DNA from: Streptomyces sp. SDr-06
GTDB lineage: Bacteria; Actinomycetota; Actinomycetes; Streptomycetales; Streptomycetaceae
Direction: 5' to 3'
Length of the DNA: 64,000 nucleotides
Assembly: GCF_003324565.1 (NCBI RefSeq)
Contig: NZ_QOLA01000007.1
Coordinates: 124,001-188,000 of the forward strand
Positions 56,996-64,000 of the stretch are shown piece after piece (the stretch's first letter is position 1; every line of letters begins with the position of its first letter). The translations under genes and the position numbers were made by a program. The notes under the pieces are model-generated. The model did not search any database and was not told where the DNA came from. It saw only the letters and a list, made by a program, of their open reading frames with translations.

Positions 56996-58645
56996 TCAGC
57001 CGGACGGGCGGATCGACAGGGCGTGGTGGAAGACGTCGCGCGGGTCCCACCGGGCCTTGACCCGTTGGAGGCGCGGGTAGTTGTCCTTGTAGTACAGGGT
57101 GTGCCACGGGACGCCGGAGGTGTTCCACTCGGGGTCGGCGAGGTCGGTGTCGGGGTAGTTGATGTAGGAGCCGTCGCTGACCGCGCCGGGGACCGGGACC
57201 CCGCCCGTGTCGGCGTACACATCGCGGTAGAACTTCCGGACCCAGTCGAGGTGGGTGGCGTCGTCGGCCTCGTAGGTCCAGATCGACTGGTAGACGGCCT
57301 TCATGATCACGTCGCGTTGGGCGACGGCGGTGGCGCCCGGTGGCACCGACCTGACCTCGCCGCCGTAGCCGATGAGCAGCATGCCGCCGCTGGGCGTGCC
57401 TGTGTCATTGGTCAAGTTGCGGTGTACGGCCGCGAGTTGGGTGTCGGTGAGGGAGCGGTGCAGGTAACCGGCCTTGATCTTGTAGCGGCGGGTGCCGACA
57501 TCGCCGGGCTCGCCGGTGCCGGGCCAGGTCGTCGAATGCAGCCAGGGCAGCGTCAGCCAGGTCTCGGCGCCTTTGACGCTGTCCGCGTACACCGCGTCCA
57601 GGAACTCCCGCACCAGACCCCGGGCGTTGGGGATGCCCGCGTCGATCTGAACGGTCATCAGGAAGCCCTGGGCCTTGCGGTGCATCGGGATGAGGATCGC
57701 GTACAGCCCCGCGTACTTGGATCCGGGCGCGCTGTTGCGTTCGTGCCACGTTCCGAAGTTGCGCAGCAGCGCGGTGAACGCCTGGGGCGTCATCCTGTCG
57801 TCCCAGGCCCAGGTGACCAGGCAGCCCAGCTGATCGCTCGGTGCGGCGGGCAGCAGCTTGGAGGGGTCGCTCCCGCTCGCCCCGGGGGAGCGCAGCCAGT
57901 ACCGGGTGACCACCCCGAAGTTCCCGCCGCCCGCGCCGGTGTGCGCCCAGAACAGATCCCGGTGCGGATCGTCCGGCTCCCGCGTGGCCACCACCGCGCG
58001 AGCGGTGCCCTCCCGGTCGACCACCACCACCTCCACGCCGTACAGGTGGTCCACCACCGAGCCGTACCGGCGCGACAGCGGTCCGTACCCGCCACCCGCG
58101 AAGTGACCGCCCGCTCCCACCTCCGGGCAGCCGCCCGCGGGAACGGTCACTCCCCAGCCCTTGAACAGCGTCCGGTACACGTGCCCGAGCGTGGCTCCCG
58201 GCTGCACCGTGAACGCACCGCGCGCCGCGTCGTAGCCCACCGCGTCCATGGGGGACACGTCCAGGAGCATGCGCACGCCAGGGTCGGCGGTGAAGTTCTC
58301 GAAACAGTGGCCGCCACTGCGGACGGCGACCCTGCGCCCGGACCGTACGGCGTCCGCGACCGCCCGGACCACCTGGTCGGTCGAGCCGACCACCCGGATC
58401 TCGTCGGGCCGCCCGACGAAGCGGAAGTTGTTGCCCCGCAACAGGCTGTCGTACCGGGCGTCGCCGGGCCGGACCGTCACCGGACCGAACCGCGTCGCTT
58501 CCGGTGCCGTCGTGTCGTTCTCCGCCGCGGCCGCCGAAGCCGCGGGTCCGACCAGGCCGGCCGCCGCACCGCTCGCGGCCGCCGCGCCCGCCGCCGCCAG
58601 CAGCCCACGCCGGTTCATCGGGCTGGGATCCGATCTGTTCAACAC
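56996..58645 (-). CDS. Secreted FAD-linked oxidase with bicovalent flavin (BBE-like)
   Basis: A 549-residue protein; GTG 58645 has AGGAGG upstream. The Tat signal NRRGLLAAAGAAAASGAAAGLVGPAASAAAA leads the mature protein. The FAD-binding fold shows VRSGGHCFENF, with His for 8-alpha linkage, and VPAGGCPEVGAGGH, with Cys for 6-S linkage, so FAD is probably attached at two points. The C-terminal BBE motif is NYPDTDLADPEWN ... YYKDNYPRLQRVKARWDPRDVFHH. Relatives oxidise sugars, oligosaccharides and alkaloids. Confidence 0.92.
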   Translation of the reverse strand: MLNRSDPSPMNRRGLLAAAGAAAASGAAAGLVGPAASAAAAENDTTAPEATRFGPVTVRPGDARYDSLLRGNNFRFVGRPDEIRVVGSTDQVVRAVADAVRSGRRVAVRSGGHCFENFTADPGVRMLLDVSPMDAVGYDAARGAFTVQPGATLGHVYRTLFKGWGVTVPAGGCPEVGAGGHFAGGGYGPLSRRYGSVVDHLYGVEVVVVDREGTARAVVATREPDDPHRDLFWAHTGAGGGNFGVVTRYWLRSPGASGSDPSKLLPAAPSDQLGCLVTWAWDDRMTPQAFTALLRNFGTWHERNSAPGSKYAGLYAILIPMHRKAQGFLMTVQIDAGIPNARGLVREFLDAVYADSVKGAETWLTLPWLHSTTWPGTGEPGDVGTRRYKIKAGYLHRSLTDTQLAAVHRNLTNDTGTPSGGMLLIGYGGEVRSVPPGATAVAQRDVIMKAVYQSIWTYEADDATHLDWVRKFYRDVYADTGGVPVPGAVSDGSYINYPDTDLADPEWNTSGVPWHTLYYKDNYPRLQRVKARWDPRDVFHHALSIRPSG

Positions 58646-59000
58646 GACCTCCTGTCCGGTGCCGGTCACCACGACCGGGCCCCTGTGCGAGTCGTCGACG
58701 CTTCAGGAACGGGGCACGGGGGGACCGTCCCCCGGCATCCACCCCGAGCGCCCCGGGGGCGGAGTGCGTGCGGTCTCATGTTGTTCTGCATGACGCATGA
58801 CAACCCCCGTGTAACTAGCCGTTCCTGACGGTTCATCATGCCGTAGCGCGTGCCTCGACCCAACCCGCGGGGAGCCACATTTCACGCCTCAGGGAGGGGA
58901 ACGCGGGGCGGGTCGGCAGCCTCTCTCGCCCGGGAATTGCGCTTGCGGAGTCCCCGTCACACCGGTCAGAGTCACCTGACCCCACGCGAAGGCAGAGAAG
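58646..59000. other. Divergent intergenic region, FAD oxidase and deaminase
   Basis: About 355 bases. A 10-base inverted repeat, TCAGGAACGG (58703-58712) and CCGTTCCTGA (58819-58828), spans most of it, and a short direct repeat, GCATGAC, occurs near 58790-58800. No gene is supported. It must contain promoters for both directions. Confidence 0.5.
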
Positions 59001-59414
59001 ATGACCACCCAGCCCCATCCCGTCGACCACGAACTCATCCGGGCCGCGGCCGAGGTCGCGCGTACGCGCTGCCAGGGCGACAACCACACCATGGCGGCCG
59101 CCGCTCGTTCTCGGGACGGACGGATCGTCACCGCGGTGAACGCTTACCACTTCACCGGAGGGCCCTGCGCCGAGCTGGTCGTCATCGGCACGGCAGCCGC
59201 CCAGGGCGCCTACGACCTGGAGACGATGGTCGCCGTCGGCGACCGTGACCGGGGGGTCGTCCCGCCGTGCGGCCGCTGCCGCCAGGTTCTTCTCGACTAC
59301 TTTCCCGCCCTCGAGGTCATCGTCGGTGCGGGTGACCGGCTGCGCAGCGTCCCCGTCGCGGAGCTGCTGCCGGAGTCCTATGTGTGGGCCGATCACCAGC
59401 TCGACGCCGACTAG
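59001..59414 (+). CDS. Blasticidin-S-deaminase-like cytidine deaminase
   Basis: A 137-residue protein. The zinc site is formed by GGPCAELVVIG (Cys and catalytic Glu) and VPPCGRCRQVLLD (two Cys), and the flanking NAYHFTGG is the pattern of blasticidin S deaminase rather than house-keeping CDA. The C-terminal ELLPESYVWAD also matches BSD. It hydrolyses the cytosine amine of nucleoside-like substrates. It might give self-protection or resistance to a nucleoside antibiotic, or serve pyrimidine salvage. AGGCAGAGAAG precedes the start. Confidence 0.9.
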   Translation: MTTQPHPVDHELIRAAAEVARTRCQGDNHTMAAAARSRDGRIVTAVNAYHFTGGPCAELVVIGTAAAQGAYDLETMVAVGDRDRGVVPPCGRCRQVLLDYFPALEVIVGAGDRLRSVPVAELLPESYVWADHQLDAD

Positions 59415-59487
59415 TCCACGCCACTCGGCACGCTCCCGATGGTGTCGGGACGAGCGGGCTCACAGGCTTATCGGCCATACTGCGCCC

Positions 59488-60003
59488 GTGGAGCAGCGAA
59501 CAGAACACCAGTACATGCCCCTGGCCGGTGCTGCGACGGACCCCGCCTACATCCCCGGCCTGGTACCGCCGCGCGTGGATCCGCCGGCGGCGGAGCCGTC
59601 GGCGGCCGAGGCCCCGGAGCCGGACGCCGTCCTTGAAGAGGGCGAGGAGGCTGCCGGGACCGGGATCGTCGAGGACGCGGAAGCCTCCGAGTCCGATGCC
59701 CAGGACGCGGAATCCGGGGCGGAGGACGGGCCCGTGTGCGAGATGTCCGACCGTCAGGGGTCGATCCGTCTCGACCGCCGGGGAGTCAGGCTGCGGCTGG
59801 CCGACGAAGAGGCCGACTTCCGCTGGGACGAGGTGAGCGCGGTCGAGTACCGCACGCCGCGGTGGACGCGCCGGTTCGAGATCGTGGTGTACACGTCGAA
59901 CCAACGGTGGTTCTCCCACGATGTGACGGCCGCCGACCGGGCGGATCTCACGGTGTGGAGCGAGCAGCTGGACGCGGTGCTGGACGCCTACTTCGAGGAC
60001 TGA
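59488..60003 (+). CDS. Hypothetical protein with acidic linker and PH-like C-terminal domain
   Basis: A 171-residue protein with GTG start. Residues 20-85 are a low-complexity Pro/Ala/Glu/Asp region. The C-terminal 80 residues (SDRQGSIRLDRRGVRLRLADEEADFRWDEVSAVEYRTPRWTRRFEIVVYT, then WFSHDVTAADRADLTVWSEQLDAVLDAYF) look like a PH or YdjO-type beta domain with a last helix. No catalytic motif. Function unknown. It lies 73 bases downstream of the deaminase gene. Confidence 0.75.
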   Translation: MEQRTEHQYMPLAGAATDPAYIPGLVPPRVDPPAAEPSAAEAPEPDAVLEEGEEAAGTGIVEDAEASESDAQDAESGAEDGPVCEMSDRQGSIRLDRRGVRLRLADEEADFRWDEVSAVEYRTPRWTRRFEIVVYTSNQRWFSHDVTAADRADLTVWSEQLDAVLDAYFED

Positions 60004-60077
60004 CACGACGGGTCGGCCGGGGAACGAGCTGCCCCGGCCGAGCCGTTCGGTGTGCCGGGCGCCGACGGATGCCCGTC

Positions 60078-61007
60078 TCAGGTCAGCGGGCGGTCCAGCA
60101 CGGCCGGCGCCTTGTCCCCCCGGTGGTATCGCACCTCGCGGATGCCGAGCGCCTGGCGCAGTTTCCCGGCGGGCAGCGTGACGGGAGCGGGAGCCGGTCC
60201 GTCGCCGGGATGGGGCAGCGGGTAGGCCGTGGTCGTGGCGCTGTGGAAGGTCACCTGGCCCTCGACCCTGCTGAACAGCTGGTGCACATGGCCGTTCAGA
60301 CAGGTCACGGACGAGAAGCGACGCAGATGCGACAGTGCCTGCACGGCGTCGTCGGTCCCCCAGCCCCAGGCCGGGTACATCGCGAACAGCGGGATGTGGC
60401 TGAAGACCACGATCGGGGTGTCACTGGACAGTCCGGCCACGTCCTGGCGCACGAAGTCGAGCTGCTCCGTGCCGAGATGGCCGAGGTTCTTCAGATTGAG
60501 CGAGTTGACCAGGGCGATGACGTGCACGCCCTTGATGTCGAAGCTGTACCAGCCGTCGCCCCGGCTGCCCGCTCCGAAGGCGGCGCGGTATTTCTGCCCC
60601 GAGTCGTCGAGGGCGTCGTGCTCCCCGGGCACGGTGTGCGTGCCCCCGCTGTGCAGGCCCTTCATCATCTGCTTGACCTGGTCGAACTGGCCGGGTGTGG
60701 CCAGGTGGGTCAGGTCTCCGGTGTGCATCACGAAGTCGGGCCGCGTGGGCAGGGAGTTCACATGGTCGATGGCGCGGGCGAAGGAGCCCGTGACGTCGGT
60801 GTTGGCCGTGCCGCGGAAGCCGAGATGGCTGTCGCTGAGCTGGACGAACGTCAGAGTGTCCGGGCCGTTCTTCGACTGTCCGCCGGACCCGGCCAGGTGG
60901 CTGTACACCTCGCCGCCCGCAACGCTGAGCACGACGGCGGAGCCGAACCAGGCGGAGTGACGCATTAGTTGACGTCGCGTCATGTGCGGTCCGAGCCGGG
61001 CGGTCAT
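60078..61007 (-). CDS. Tat-exported metallophosphoesterase
   Basis: A 309-residue protein whose ATG overlaps the cupredoxin stop by four bases. A Tat signal (MTRRQLMRHSAWFGSAVVLSVAGG) precedes the metallophosphatase fold: FVQLSDSHLGF (Asp, His), MHTGDLTHL (Asp), VPGEHD (N/E-H-D variant, with Glu in place of the usual Asn), FSHIPLF (His), and CLNGHVHQLF (His-x-His). Most di-metal ligands are present. It is probably a secreted phosphodiesterase. Its operon includes a cupredoxin, a Rieske protein and a sigma factor. Confidence 0.9.
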   Translation of the reverse strand: MTARLGPHMTRRQLMRHSAWFGSAVVLSVAGGEVYSHLAGSGGQSKNGPDTLTFVQLSDSHLGFRGTANTDVTGSFARAIDHVNSLPTRPDFVMHTGDLTHLATPGQFDQVKQMMKGLHSGGTHTVPGEHDALDDSGQKYRAAFGAGSRGDGWYSFDIKGVHVIALVNSLNLKNLGHLGTEQLDFVRQDVAGLSSDTPIVVFSHIPLFAMYPAWGWGTDDAVQALSHLRRFSSVTCLNGHVHQLFSRVEGQVTFHSATTTAYPLPHPGDGPAPAPVTLPAGKLRQALGIREVRYHRGDKAPAVLDRPLT

Positions 61008-61480
61008 GGCCGCACCACCACGGTGCCGTGCATGAAGGGGTGAATGGTGCAGTAGTACGTGTAGGTCCCCGGCTTGGCGAAGGTGTAGCGGAAGACCCCG
61101 CCCGTGTCGAGGGGCGAGGAGTGGAAGGGGCCGCCGTTGTCGGCGGAGACGGTGTGCGGTTCCTCGTCGGCGTTGGTCCAGGTGACCGTGGTGCCCGCCG
61201 GGACGGTGAGGGTGCCCGGGGTGAACGCCAGGTTCTTGATGGCGACGGACGTGCCCGTCGAGGACGGTGCGGGAGCGGCGGGGGAGGGCATGCCCCCGCC
61301 GCTCCCGGCCGTGAGGGAACCGTCGTGGGCCGTCGACGCGGGCATACCGGGCATGTTGGTGCCCCCGTTCCCGGTACCCGTCGACGCCCCGCAGGCGGCC
61401 AGCAGCGCCAGTGCTGCCACCGCGGCGGCCAACCCACCACCCCGCCGCGCGACCCTGCGCCGGACCCCAACTGCTCGCAT
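61004..61480 (-). CDS. Cupredoxin lipoprotein (plastocyanin/azurin-like)
   Basis: A 158-residue lipoprotein: basic signal, hydrophobic core (AAAVAALALL) and lipobox L-A-A-C. After a Ser/Gly/Pro linker comes a cupredoxin domain: VAIKNLAFTPGTLTVPAGTTVTWTNADEEPHTVSAD (first His) and YYCTIHPFMHG (Cys, His, Met), giving the type-1 copper site. It is a likely membrane-anchored electron carrier, in the same leftward operon as a Rieske protein. Confidence 0.92.
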   Translation of the reverse strand: MRAVGVRRRVARRGGGLAAAVAALALLAACGASTGTGNGGTNMPGMPASTAHDGSLTAGSGGGMPSPAAPAPSSTGTSVAIKNLAFTPGTLTVPAGTTVTWTNADEEPHTVSADNGGPFHSSPLDTGGVFRYTFAKPGTYTYYCTIHPFMHGTVVVRP

Positions 61481-61570
61481 CGGTTCCCCCGTCCGCCCGC
61501 CGGTGAGGCGGGCCTTCGTTCCGGCCCGCCTCCGGTGCGGGCCGTCTGCCGGCCCCGCTGCTCGCGGGGC

Positions 61571-62272
61571 TCACTCAGGGATAGCCGGCGGGGTTACACC
61601 GCCGGCGGCCGGTACGTACACCTGCACCGCGTTCTCCGTCTCCCGCACGGCGATCCGGGGCAGCGGCGGCAGCGGCCGGTCGAACTGGTGGCGCACCACC
61701 TCCCCGGAGAGCGCGAACACCGAGTTGTGGCACGGGCAGTCCAGCTGTCCGGCCGGCCGGTCCAGTACGAGGCGGCAGCCCTGGTGGGTGCAGACTCCCG
61801 AGACCGCGCGCAGCCTGCCGTCGTGCCGCGTGACGAAGCCGGTCACGGTTCCGGTGTCGAAGGCCCGCACCGCGCCGTGCGGCAGCTCGGAACTCGCGGC
61901 CACGGTGTGCCAACTCCCGTGCTGGGGCTGGAGCGTCGACGCCTGTGGTGGCGACGGGGCCGGGTGGTCCCGGAGCATGGTGTGGTCGGCGAGGACCCCG
62001 GCCGCGGCGGCCGCGGCGGCGATCGACGCTCCCCGCACGAACCGTCTGCGCGTCCCGCCCGCCGAGGCGCCGGGCGGCTCGTCCAGTTCCGCGGCCAGCC
62101 GTTCGCGCAGGGAGGTCACGAACTCCTCGCTCGGGGCACCGGCACCGGGCCGGGCCGCCCGCAGGGTGATCGCCGTGGCGAGTTCCTCGGCGTCCTCGGG
62201 GCGCGCCCGGAACGGTTTGGGGCGCCGTGAGCGCAGCAGTGCCTCGACGTACCGCTCGGCCTCTTCGTCCAC
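61571..62272 (-). CDS. Rieske [2Fe-2S] protein with an N-terminal regulatory-like segment
   Basis: A 233-residue protein; GTG start two bases after the sigma factor stop. The N-terminal 90 residues (SEEFVTSLRERLAAELDE) look cytoplasmic, followed by a twin-Arg segment TRRRFVRGASIAAAAAAAGVLA that would insert in the membrane. The C-terminal Rieske domain has the two motifs CTHQGC and CPCHNSVF, ending with the VYVPAAGG strand. It may take electrons from or to the cupredoxin. The N-terminal segment could interact with the sigma factor, as an anti-sigma-like region would. Confidence 0.9.
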   Translation of the reverse strand: MDEEAERYVEALLRSRRPKPFRARPEDAEELATAITLRAARPGAGAPSEEFVTSLRERLAAELDEPPGASAGGTRRRFVRGASIAAAAAAAGVLADHTMLRDHPAPSPPQASTLQPQHGSWHTVAASSELPHGAVRAFDTGTVTGFVTRHDGRLRAVSGVCTHQGCRLVLDRPAGQLDCPCHNSVFALSGEVVRHQFDRPLPPLPRIAVRETENAVQVYVPAAGGVTPPAIPE

Positions 62273-62274
62273 GG

Positions 62275-62862
62275 TCAGCCCTCCTTCTCCGCCAGCCGGG
62301 CCGCCACCACGGCGGCATGCCGCAGGGCGCGGTGCTGGAGCACCTTCGCGTTGCCGACGGTCACGCCCAGTTCGGCGGCCGCCTCCTTGAGCGAACTGGC
62401 GCCCAGGAAGCGCAGTTCGAGGATGCGTCGGTAGCGGTCGGGCAGCCCATCGAGGATGGCGCGGGCCCGGCGCGGCGCGTCGGAGGGCACCTCCTCGGCG
62501 TCCGCCTCGTGCTGCGGCAGCTCCTCGGGCAGGCGGGTGACCTCCAGGCCGAGCACCCGGCGCCAGTGCGTGGCGAGCACGGTGCGCGCGGTGGCCAGCA
62601 GGTAGGCGCGGACCTCGGGCACGCTCGCCGAGGTGCGCAGCGGCCGCAGGGCGGCGAGAAAGACCTCGGTGGTGAGGTCCTCGGCGTCCGCGCGGTTGCC
62701 CACCTTGGCGTACATCACGCGGTAGATCCGGTCCACGTTGTCCCGGTAGATCGCCTCCCAGTCGGCGTACACCTCGTCGCCGACCAGGCGGAGCCGGGAC
62801 GCGCCCGGCTCTCCGCGCGCACCCGGCCCACGCCCGGGCTGTTTCGACCGGCGCACTCTCAT
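62275..62862 (-). CDS. ECF sigma factor, first gene of the Rieske operon
   Basis: A 195-residue protein. Sigma2 is DWEAIYRDNVDRIYRVMYAKVGNRADAEDLTTEVFLAALRPLR; sigma4 is GLPDRYRRILELRFLGASSLKEAAAELGVTVGNAKVLQHRALRHAA. No anti-sigma factor with a zinc motif is adjacent, but the Rieske protein has a cytoplasmic N-terminal part in the usual anti-sigma position. It probably drives its own operon, likely in response to redox or metal stress. Confidence 0.92.
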   Translation of the reverse strand: MRVRRSKQPGRGPGARGEPGASRLRLVGDEVYADWEAIYRDNVDRIYRVMYAKVGNRADAEDLTTEVFLAALRPLRTSASVPEVRAYLLATARTVLATHWRRVLGLEVTRLPEELPQHEADAEEVPSDAPRRARAILDGLPDRYRRILELRFLGASSLKEAAAELGVTVGNAKVLQHRALRHAAVVAARLAEKEG

Positions 62863-63030
62863 GTCCCCCCGCTCCGGCTCACTCGCCGACGGGCCGAGGC
62901 CCCCATCACCTACCAGTAGGGGCCCGGGTTACAGGGTTGGGGAGGGCCCGCGCGGGAACTCCCGCCACGGGCCGGATGCGGTCCTCCCGTCGGCCGCGAA
63001 AGAGGGGAGTGGGCCCCATACTTGATCGTC

Positions 63031-63867
63031 ATGGGGACTGTGACGGCGTTGTGGCGGTATCCGGTGAAGTCCATGCTCGGCGAGGCCCTGGAGTCCGTGG
63101 GGGTCACTCACGCGGGACTGTCCGGGGACCGCACGCACGCGGTGCTCGACGAGACCGGCGCGATCGGCAGTGCCAAGCATCCGCGCAAGTGGGGGCGCCT
63201 GCTGGACTGCCGCAGCCGGGTGAGCGGCGGCCGCGTCGAGGTGGAACTGCCCGATGGCGTGGCTCTCGCGGCCGGGGACCATGAACTGGACGTCCAGCTC
63301 ACCAAGTTGTTGGGCCGTCAGGTCCGTCTCACGGACAGCGCTCCGGCGGACAGTGCGCTGGAGCGCGCGGTACCCGAGTACGAAGGCGGCGTACCGGACG
63401 CGCTGCGCGCGACGGCGTCCGTGGACGGGACGGGCGAGGAGATCACCACGGGCAGGGTCGCGGCGGGAACGTTCTTCGACTTCGGCCGGGTCCACCTCCT
63501 CACCACGTCCTCACTGGCCCGGCTGCGGAGCGTCTGTCCGGACGGGGACTTCGATCCACGTCGCTTCCGTCCCAACGTCGTCGTCGACACCGGTGACGAA
63601 CCGGCCTTCGCCGAGGACGGCTGGCAGGGCAATCGGCTGCGGGTCGGAGAGGCGCTGTTCAGCGTGCTCGTCCCCACGCCCCGCTGTGTGGTCCCCACGC
63701 TGCGCCATGACGAGCTGCCACCCGACCCCCGCATCATGCGCGCGACAGCCCGCGAACACCGCGTACCCGTCTTGGACCTGGGTCGGCTCGCCTGCCTCGG
63801 GGTGTACCTGGAGGTGCTCGAACCCGGCACGGTCCGGGTGGGTGATCCGATGACGCGAGAGGACTGA
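63031..63867 (+). CDS. MOSC-domain protein (molybdenum cofactor-binding)
   Basis: A 278-residue protein with ATG at 63031. Residues 1-80 form the MOSC N-terminal beta-barrel (GTVTALWRYPVKSMLGEALESVGVTHAGLSGDRTHAVLDE). The MOSC core follows, with FDPRRFRPNVVVDT, EDGWQGNRLRVGEALFSVLVPTPRCVVPT, including the conserved Cys of the R-C motif, and the end LGRLACLGVYLEVLEPGTVRVGDP. The family includes YcbX- and mARC-like enzymes that reduce N-hydroxylated bases. The redox partner is not adjacent. Confidence 0.92.
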   Translation: MGTVTALWRYPVKSMLGEALESVGVTHAGLSGDRTHAVLDETGAIGSAKHPRKWGRLLDCRSRVSGGRVEVELPDGVALAAGDHELDVQLTKLLGRQVRLTDSAPADSALERAVPEYEGGVPDALRATASVDGTGEEITTGRVAAGTFFDFGRVHLLTTSSLARLRSVCPDGDFDPRRFRPNVVVDTGDEPAFAEDGWQGNRLRVGEALFSVLVPTPRCVVPTLRHDELPPDPRIMRATAREHRVPVLDLGRLACLGVYLEVLEPGTVRVGDPMTRED

Positions 63868-63924
63868 TACAGACTGTCGCATGCACAGGCCGCGGGGCGT
63901 CTGTCGTCGAGATCGGAGTACGTG

Positions 63925-64000
63925 GTGAAGGCAGTTGGTTTCCACCGGTTTGGGGGCCCGGAGGTCCTGGAGATGATCGAACTTCCCGACCCGCGTCCGG
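63925..64000 (+). CDS. Zinc-type alcohol dehydrogenase / quinone oxidoreductase, N-terminal end (partial)
   Basis: The GTG at 63925 begins VKAVGFHRFGGPEVLEMIELPDPRP, the usual first strand of the MDR superfamily (quinone oxidoreductase-like). Only 25 residues lie in the window, so substrate and cofactor motifs are outside. CGGAG lies upstream. It begins 57 bases after the MOSC gene. Confidence 0.8.
   Translation, partial: MKAVGFHRFGGPEVLEMIELPDPRP

Noticed and set aside
63511..63945. Leftward frame opposite the MOSC gene
   Set aside because: Antisense shadow without a ribosome site or recognisable domain.
1..64000. tRNA genes, CRISPR arrays, insertion sequences, phage or plasmid genes
   Set aside because: I looked for cloverleaf-like arms, regularly spaced repeats, transposase or integrase motifs and found none I could support.

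Overview
The window is high-GC, densely packed chromosomal DNA from an actinomycete, almost certainly Streptomyces or a close relative. Signs are GTG and TTG starts with purine-rich ribosome binding sites, strong third-position GC bias, several Tat-type signal peptides, a mycothiol-type enzyme, many regulators and ECF sigma factors, and small Streptomyces-type proteins resembling DUF6479 and DUF6381. It reads as accessory or chromosome-arm DNA: about 60 genes, few of them housekeeping, plus four broken genes. I saw no rRNA, tRNA, CRISPR array, insertion sequence or phage gene.

Layout. 1-6.6 kb: end of a thiamine-diphosphate enzyme gene overlapping an enolase-superfamily gene, an SDR, an anti-sigma-type ATPase, a two-domain VOC protein, a class II glutamine amidotransferase and two small proteins. 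6.7-10.4 kb: a leftward operon for a reduced Mrp/Mbh-like cation/proton antiporter with only one large pump subunit. 10.9-19.7 kb: AI-2E-type permease, type B carboxylesterase, M20 peptidase, STAS protein, secreted glutamic peptidase, two regulators and an RNA 2',3'-cyclic phosphodiesterase. 19.9-22.7 kb: a decayed zone with a proline-iminopeptidase-like gene cut by an in-frame TAG, a 5'-truncated AsnO-like oxygenase joined head to head with the tail of an acyl-CoA ligase gene, and an intact Bfd-like [2Fe-2S] protein.

22.7-29.7 kb is the most unusual part. Two leftward regulators (XRE-cupin and wHTH/LuxR) stand back to back with a rightward five-gene operon: an aspartate-semialdehyde dehydrogenase reduced to its C-terminal domain, a short aspartokinase, an AsnO/VioC-type Fe(II)/2-oxoglutarate oxygenase and two different ATP-grasp ligases. 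I infer a non-NRPS pathway that activates and oxidises an aspartate-derived amino acid and joins it by ATP-grasp chemistry. The product is unknown.

29.7-40.3 kb: lipoprotein, an ECF41-type sigma factor divergent from a carboxymuconolactone-decarboxylase-like gene with matching promoter motifs between them, a membrane protein, a rifamycin phosphotransferase gene (rph) preceded by a rifamycin-associated element, a maleylpyruvate-isomerase-like enzyme, a LysR regulator divergent from a ketopantoate-reductase-like gene and a DUF6817-VOC fusion. 40.3-51.2 kb: P450, FHA-like protein plus Ser/Thr kinase, Tat-exported esterase, PadR regulator with an acyl-CoA dehydrogenase, a leftward XRE / ImmA-IrrE / membrane-protein module and a ricin-type lectin. 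51.3-64 kb: amidase/TetR pair sharing a perfect operator, a decayed gene patch, a HEAT plus MerR-HEAT operon, a GGCT-GDSL fusion, a bicovalent flavin oxidase, a blasticidin-S-deaminase homologue, an ECF sigma / Rieske / cupredoxin / metallophosphoesterase operon, a MOSC protein and the start of a zinc-type alcohol dehydrogenase gene.

All family calls come from reading motifs by eye. No database search or structure prediction was run.
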